A DNA stretch of 64,000 nt from Burkholderiales bacterium Ga0077547 (GTDB lineage Bacteria; Pseudomonadota; Gammaproteobacteria; Burkholderiales; Burkholderiaceae_C), in assembly GCA_001464195.1 (NCBI GenBank), contig LNEY01000032.1:62001-126000 (forward strand), in the 5' to 3' direction. Of this stretch, positions 57,182 through 64,000 are shown piece after piece. Position numbers and translations under genes: made by a program. Positions within the stretch are counted from its first letter, which is position 1, and every line of letters begins with the position of its first letter. Under the pieces are notes generated by a model, which was not told where the DNA came from, did not search any database, and worked only from the letters and a program-made list of their open reading frames with translations.

Positions 57182-58873
57182 ATGCCTACCTGGCTCGAAA
57201 AACTGAACCAACACTTCCCGCTGCGCTACTCGGTGTGGTTGCTCTGCGCCGTCGGCCTCGTGCTGAGCCTGTCGCTGTCGTTGATGATGAAGATGCCCAG
57301 TGGCTGGGATTGGGTGCTGCCACTGACCTTCGCGGGGCTGGTGCTGCTGGGTTTGCGCGATACCTTGCAGGGCACGCACTCGGTGCTGCGCAACTACCCG
57401 GTCATCGGGCACATGCGCTACCTGTTCGAGTTCATCCGCCCGGAGATTCGCCAGTACTTCATCGAGGGCGACAACGAGGCCGCCCCGTTTTCGCGACAGC
57501 AACGCTCCCTGGTCTACCAGCGCGCCAAGGGCGAGCCCGACAAGCGGCCATTCGGCACCCAGCGGGATGTGGGCGCACAAGGCTACGAGTGGATCAATCA
57601 CTCGATGCAGCCCACGCAACTGCCCACGCACGATTTCCGCGTCGTCATCGGCGCCCACCACGATGACCCGAACCATCCGCCCCTCAACCGCGGTACGCCG
57701 TGCACCCAACCCTACAGCGCCAGCGTCTTCAACATTTCGGCCATGAGCTTCGGCGCGCTGTCAGCGAATGCGATCCTGGCGCTGAATGCCGGTGCCAAGC
57801 GCGGCGGCTTCGCGCACGACACCGGTGAGGGCTCGATCAGCCGCTACCACCGTGGCACCGATCCCGAGGGCGGCGGCGACCTGATCTGGGAGATCGGCTC
57901 GGGCTACTTCGGCTGCCGCCACCCCGACGGCAGCTTCAACGCAGACCTGTTTGCCACCAACGCGCAGCTGGCACAGGTCAAGATGATCGAGATCAAGCTG
58001 AGCCAGGGTGCCAAGCCGGGCCACGGCGGTGTGTTGCCCGGCCCCAAGGTGACGCCCGAGATTGCCGAGGCGCGGGGGGTGCCGCCGTGGGTCGATTGCG
58101 TCAGCCCGGCCAGGCACAGCGCCTTCTCGACGCCCATCGAGATGATGCAATTCATTGATCGCCTTCGCGTCCTGTCCGGCGGCAAGCCGGTCGGCTTCAA
58201 GCTGTGCATCGGTCACCCCTGGGAATGGTTCGCGATGGCCAAGGCGATGCTCGCCACCGGCATCACGCCAGACTTCATCGTCGTCGACGGCGGTGAGGGT
58301 GGCACCGGTGCGGCACCGCTCGAGTTCACCGACCACGTGGGCGCGCCGCTGCAGGAAGGGCTGCTGCTGGTGCACAACACCCTGGTCGGCCTGAACCTGC
58401 GGCACCGGGTGAAGATCGGCTGCGCGGGCAAGGTGGTCAGCGCCTTCGACATCGCGCGCACCATGGCGCTGGGCGCCGACTGGTGCAACTCGGCGCGCGG
58501 CTTCATGTTTGCGCTGGGCTGCATCCAGTCGCAGTCGTGTCACACCGGGGCCTGCCCCACCGGGGTCAGCACGCAGGACGCGCACCGGCAGCAGGCGCTG
58601 GTCGTGCCGACCAAGGCAGACCGCGTCTACCACTTTCATCAGAGCACGCTGAAGGCACTGAAAGAGCTGGTGCAGGCCGCCGGCCTCGATCACCCTGGCG
58701 CCATCACCGCCGCGCACATCGTGCGCCGCACCAACGACCACGAGGTCAAGCTGCTGAGTAACCTGTTGCCGTTCATCCAGCCAGGCTCACTGCTCGCCGG
58801 CAATCTGTCGCACAGCGTGTACCGGCTCTACTGGCCGATGGCGCAGGCGGAAAGCTTCGCGGTCGCGATGTGA
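57182..58873 (+). CDS. FMN-binding glutamate synthase family protein, membrane-anchored
   Basis: A 563-residue protein. Residues 15-65 form two hydrophobic segments (SVWLLCAVGLVLSLSLSLMM and VLPLTFAGLVLLGL), then the glutamate-synthase-type TIM barrel begins: ISAMSFGALSANAI, the FMN phosphate loop DGGEGGTGAAP, and the cysteine-rich Fe-S site (CIQSQSCHTGACPTGVS). It lacks the amidotransferase domain of GltB, so it is a stand-alone family member whose substrate is not known. The ATG at 57182 has GAGGA upstream. It is divergent from metX with the riboswitch in the spacer. Confidence 0.87.
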   Translation: MPTWLEKLNQHFPLRYSVWLLCAVGLVLSLSLSLMMKMPSGWDWVLPLTFAGLVLLGLRDTLQGTHSVLRNYPVIGHMRYLFEFIRPEIRQYFIEGDNEAAPFSRQQRSLVYQRAKGEPDKRPFGTQRDVGAQGYEWINHSMQPTQLPTHDFRVVIGAHHDDPNHPPLNRGTPCTQPYSASVFNISAMSFGALSANAILALNAGAKRGGFAHDTGEGSISRYHRGTDPEGGGDLIWEIGSGYFGCRHPDGSFNADLFATNAQLAQVKMIEIKLSQGAKPGHGGVLPGPKVTPEIAEARGVPPWVDCVSPARHSAFSTPIEMMQFIDRLRVLSGGKPVGFKLCIGHPWEWFAMAKAMLATGITPDFIVVDGGEGGTGAAPLEFTDHVGAPLQEGLLLVHNTLVGLNLRHRVKIGCAGKVVSAFDIARTMALGADWCNSARGFMFALGCIQSQSCHTGACPTGVSTQDAHRQQALVVPTKADRVYHFHQSTLKALKELVQAAGLDHPGAITAAHIVRRTNDHEVKLLSNLLPFIQPGSLLAGNLSHSVYRLYWPMAQAESFAVAM

Positions 58874-58906
58874 GCCTGGGGCAGGCGCCGATGCCGCGCC
58901 TGCGAA

Positions 58907-59527
58907 TCAGGCTGGTGGTGGCTGGCTGTCGATGAAGCTCTGACGCGCGTTCAGCTTGTCCGACAGCCGGACCAGATTCGGATACGGTCCTCGCCAGTCG
59001 ATCTGCGGGAAGCGGAAGTCCAGGTACGACAGCGCGCAGCCGACCGCGATGTCGGCCAGCGTCAGGTGGATGCCGTTGCAGCACCACGGTTTGTCGGCCA
59101 AGCCCTTGCTCATGGCGGCCAGTGAGGTGTGCACCTTGCCGAACTGCCGCTGGACCCAGGCGTCACTGCGCTCGCTGTCGGCGCGACCCGCCCAGGTCAG
59201 CTCCAGCCGTGCAGCAATGGCTGCATCGAGCACGCCGTCGGCCAGGGCCTCCCAGGTGCGCACTTCGGCCCGTTCGCGGCCGCGCTCCGGGATCAGCCGA
59301 CCGACCGGCGACAAGGTGTCGACGTACTCGACGATGACGCGCGAATCGAACACGGCTTCGCCGCCTTCCATCACCAAGCAGGGCACCTTGCCCAGCGGAT
59401 TCGAGGCCAGGATGACGTCGCGCGCCCAGACGTCTTCCAGTTCGAGCTGGTAGTCGAGCTTCTTTTCAGCCAGCACGATGCGCACTTTGCGCACATAGGG
59501 GCTGGTCAGCGAGCCGATGAGTTTCAT
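58907..59527 (-). CDS. Glutathione S-transferase family protein
   Basis: A 206-residue GST. The thioredoxin-like N-domain reads KLIGSLTSPYVRKVRIVLAEKKLDY with Ser as the likely catalytic residue (TSPYVRK), followed by NPLGKVPCLVMEGGEAVFDS, the glutathione-binding loop. The C-terminal helical domain follows with LTLADIAVGCALSYLDFRF. Its substrate is unknown. Convergent with the glutamate-synthase-like gene. Confidence 0.92.
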   Translation of the reverse strand: MKLIGSLTSPYVRKVRIVLAEKKLDYQLELEDVWARDVILASNPLGKVPCLVMEGGEAVFDSRVIVEYVDTLSPVGRLIPERGRERAEVRTWEALADGVLDAAIAARLELTWAGRADSERSDAWVQRQFGKVHTSLAAMSKGLADKPWCCNGIHLTLADIAVGCALSYLDFRFPQIDWRGPYPNLVRLSDKLNARQSFIDSQPPPA

Positions 59528-59665
59528 GTTGGAGGGCGTCCAGGGGGTCGCTGAAGCGAGAGTAGGTCGGTGTAACGCAATGCAAAAATCATTCTAACGA
59601 GGCAACTTTGCAGCAGAGCGCTGACGGGGATGGCCTCCCCGGAACCGCCAGGCCGCCGCGTCGCG

Positions 59666-60937
59666 TCAGCGCGACAGCGTCCAGTCGACGCGGGCAGGTC
59701 GCCCGGGCAGATCGAGCTGTGACACGGCTGGCGCGCTGCCCGCGACCCGTTGGCCGCGACGCAGCACCAGCAACCGGTTCGCCCGCAGCCGCACCGCCTC
59801 GACCACCGAGCGGGCCTGCATCAGCACCAGGTTCGCCTCGCTGCCGACGGCAATGCCGTGCCGTTCGAGTCCGAGCACCTTGGCACCGTTGACCGTCACT
59901 GCATCGAAGCAGGCCGCGGTCTGCGCCGGCGACGTCATCTGAGCCACATGCAGCCCCATCTGCGCCACTTCCAGCATGTCGGCCGACCCCAGCGGGTACC
60001 ACGGGTCCATCACGCAGTCGTGACCGAAGGCCACGTTCACACCGGCAGCCATCAGCTCGGGCACGCGGGTGATGCCGCGGCGCTTCGGGTAGGTGTCGTG
60101 ACGGCCTTGCAACGTGATGTTGATCAGCGGGTTGGCGACCACCTGCACCTGCGCCTCGGCCATCAGCGGGATCAGCTTGGACACGTAGTAGTTGTCCATC
60201 GAATGCATCGAGGTCAGGTGCGAGCCGGTGACGCGACCGTGCAGGCCGAGCCGCTGGGTGTGGAACGCCAGCGTCTCGATGTGGCGGCTCATCGGGTCGT
60301 CGCTTTCGTCGCAGTGCATGTCCACCCGCAGCCCGCGCTCGGCAGCCAGCTCACAGAGGATGCGGATGCTTTCGGCGCCCTGGTCAGAAGTGCGCTCGAA
60401 GTGCGGGATGCCGCCGACCACGTCGACGCCCTTGTCGAGCGCGCGCTTCAGGTTGGCCAGCGCATTCGGCGAGCGCAGCAGGCCGTCTTGCGGAAACGCG
60501 ACCAGTTGCAAATCGAGGTAATGCGCCACCTGCTGCTTCACCTGCAACAGCGCGTCTACCGCCAGCAGACGGTCGTCGCACACGTCCACATGCGTGCGGA
60601 TCGCCAACAGTCCCTTGGCCACCGCCCAGTCGCAGTACTGCAGCGCACGCTCGACCAGCGCGTCTTGCGTCAGGTGCGGCTTCAGCTCGCCCCACAGCAC
60701 GATGCCTTCGAGCAGCGTGCCGCTGGCGTTGACCCGAGGCAGGCCGTAGCTCAGCGTCGAGTCCATGTGGAAATGCGCATCGACGAACGATGGCGCCAGC
60801 AGCTGGCCGGCCGCATCGACCTCCGGCGTGCCTTCGGGCGCCGACAGGCCATGGCCGATCGCCGCAATGCGCCCGTCCTGCACCAGCACATCGATGCCGC
60901 TGCGCCCATCGGGCAGCGTGGCGTGGCGGATCAGCAT
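59666..60937 (-). CDS. Cytosine deaminase-like amidohydrolase
   Basis: A 423-residue metal-dependent amidohydrolase. H55 and H57 lie in DAHFHMD, later ligands in MHCDESDDP and GHDCVMDPW, in the arrangement of bacterial CodA. CodA turns cytosine into uracil. It is 2 bp downstream of upp, and upp is near URC4/URC1, so the gene probably feeds uracil into the URC catabolic route. Substrate specificity (cytosine or another amine) is not proven. Confidence 0.82.
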   Translation of the reverse strand: MLIRHATLPDGRSGIDVLVQDGRIAAIGHGLSAPEGTPEVDAAGQLLAPSFVDAHFHMDSTLSYGLPRVNASGTLLEGIVLWGELKPHLTQDALVERALQYCDWAVAKGLLAIRTHVDVCDDRLLAVDALLQVKQQVAHYLDLQLVAFPQDGLLRSPNALANLKRALDKGVDVVGGIPHFERTSDQGAESIRILCELAAERGLRVDMHCDESDDPMSRHIETLAFHTQRLGLHGRVTGSHLTSMHSMDNYYVSKLIPLMAEAQVQVVANPLINITLQGRHDTYPKRRGITRVPELMAAGVNVAFGHDCVMDPWYPLGSADMLEVAQMGLHVAQMTSPAQTAACFDAVTVNGAKVLGLERHGIAVGSEANLVLMQARSVVEAVRLRANRLLVLRRGQRVAGSAPAVSQLDLPGRPARVDWTLSR

Positions 60938-60939
60938 GG

Positions 60940-61572
<633 letters not shown>

Positions 61573-61591
61573 GGGCGCCTCGTTCGATGGA

Positions 61592-62867
61592 TCAGAAAAC
61601 CGTGCCGTCGCTGTCGATCAAAAGCGGCGGTGAGCCGTCGCGCAGTTCCCTAGCAATCTCCCGGCCTGCCGCCCAGGTGCCGCCTTCGAGGATGCAGGCA
61701 AGCGGCATCTCGTCGGCCGTCTTGCCCAGCCGCGCCCGCACCAGCGGCGCCAACTCGTCGATCAGCGACACCGTCAGCGCGCGCCATTCGATGATGAATT
61801 CATCGGACACCTTCCAGCGCTTTTGCAGCAGGCGCGGGTCACGCGGCACGATCACGCCGCCGTCGAGCAGCAGCCCGCCGTTGCGGTATTCGGGCAGGCC
61901 GGTCAGCGCGTCGAGGCCGGTCACCCTCACGCCGGCCCACATCAACGGTTCGAGCAGCGAATAGCTCAGCCACTGGCTCAGCTTGTGAAACGGAACCCAG
62001 TCGTCGGTGGTGCCGTGGCCGCCGGCTGACTTCGACTCGCCGCCGGCCCAGCGGTGCGGCCACACGTCACCGAGCGGCACGCCTTGCAGCATGCTGCCGG
62101 TCTGCCAGATCGACGAGAACGCATCGAGCACGGCGCGCAACACCTGGGCTGCACTGACCTCTTGGGTGGCGGCTGTGCTGTCTGCGGTTCGCGTCAAGTG
62201 ATCGAACAGCGCGCCGGGCCGGCCCGCCAGCCCCTGGTCGGCAGTGAGCGCGGCGCCCAGGCGATTCAGCAGGGCCACGCGACCTTCCAGGCCGACCAGC
62301 GGATGGCTGCTGCTGACTTGGAAGCTGCTGCGCAGCGCCGCCACATCGAGCCGTTGCAGGGCCGAGGCATCTGCCCGCAGCGGGTCGCCCGGCGTATCGG
62401 AAAACAGCCCCTGCTGGAATGCATGCCAGCTGGCCACGCCCAGTCCTTCGGAGCGCGTGTAGGTCTGCCCGCTGTCGGCCTCGACGTAGCGCCAGTCGGG
62501 GCCCGCGCCGGCGTCGAGCAGCACGCTGACCACCGTCAGGTCGATGCGCGCGCGGGCCTGGTCGGCCGTGCTGCGGCCAGCCATTGCGGCATCCATCGCC
62601 GCCTTGCGATCGACCCCGCCGGACTCGAAATGGCGCCAGCGGCTGTGAAACGGAATCTGCAGGTCCGGATAGGCGGCTCGCGTCACGCGTTCGACGCGGG
62701 CGGCCACTTCATCGAGCCGGTTGCGGTCGAGCATGAAGTTCGGTGAGCGCCCTTCGCTCACGGCCCGGGTGATCGCAGCGCAGCGCCGCCGGATCGTGGC
62801 CGGGTCGCGCAGCACGCTGACTGCATCGCGGCCGTGCGGCGCGCTTGCTGCGTCGGTCCCCCCAGCC

Positions 62868-62875
<8 letters not shown>
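61592..62875 (-). CDS. URC4/urg3-family uracil catabolism protein
   Basis: A 427-residue DUF1688-type protein of the URC4/Urg3 family. Seen family marks include [32 protein letters not shown], and [18 protein letters not shown]4 is required in the yeast and bacterial pathway that breaks uracil down by way of ribosylurea; its exact reaction is not fully established. The start is a TTG at 62875, overlapping the end of the URC1 gene by 8 bp. Confidence 0.85.

Positions 62876-64000
<1,125 letters not shown>

Overview
The window is high-GC chromosomal DNA of a betaproteobacterium, most likely order Burkholderiales in the Rubrivivax/Leptothrix/Aquincola neighbourhood. This rests on gene content: an ntrXY-DUF4390-rsmB cluster, rdgC, metXW, PEP-CTERM exported proteins and a CAAX-protease-related protein of the PEP-CTERM type. 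No species can be named from the sequence alone.

Layout. 1-6.3 kb: the 3' end of a glcF-like gene, a frameshifted PEP-CTERM gene, a serine hydrolase, rdgC, and divergent glpD/glpK. 6.3-16.1 kb: two YceI proteins with a cytochrome b561, a TupA-like binding protein, MOSC, LysM/BON, OYE reductase, rlmJ, a second PEP-CTERM protein, a CoA-transferase coupled to a CAAX-protease-like protein, and a MazE-like/Doc toxin-antitoxin pair. 16.1-26.9 kb: tgt, a polyprenyl-phosphate glycan pair (UbiA-type and GT39), queA, recG, oxyR, dps, prfC and an acireductone-dioxygenase-like cupin.

27.16-39.72 kb is an integrated element in the 3' end of a tRNA-Phe gene. It carries a P4-type integrase, an AlpA regulator, a run of small translationally coupled genes, an Ash-like leader with an internal terminator, a 1002-residue Toprim/DUF927-type primase-helicase and a small HTH protein. 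Two clusters of GCGGGGACA iterons lie near its two ends. The cargo between alpA and int is an unknown protein, an HNH-like protein and a PIN-like/DUF433 toxin-antitoxin pair. No capsid, portal or conjugation genes are seen, so it reads as a P4-like satellite or a mobile island derived from one.

39.7-64 kb: tRNA-Phe, an NtrX-like regulator with NtrY, rsmB, folE followed by a BLUF photoreceptor, lemA, proA, a repeat-rich spacer, a complete RND efflux operon with divergent acrR and an AcrR-box-like operator, and metX-metW preceded by a clear SAM-II riboswitch. These are followed by an FMN-binding glutamate-synthase-like protein, a GST, and a uracil-catabolism (URC) cluster of codA-like amidohydrolase, upp, URC4 and URC1 (GTP cyclohydrolase II-like), the last running off the window.

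The most interesting material is the P4-like element (paired iteron clusters, attenuator inside an Ash-like gene, GTTACTG arm sites, unknown cargo), the SAM-II riboswitch with a possible coupled leader ORF at metX, and the 7-bp tandem duplication that frameshifts a PEP-CTERM gene.
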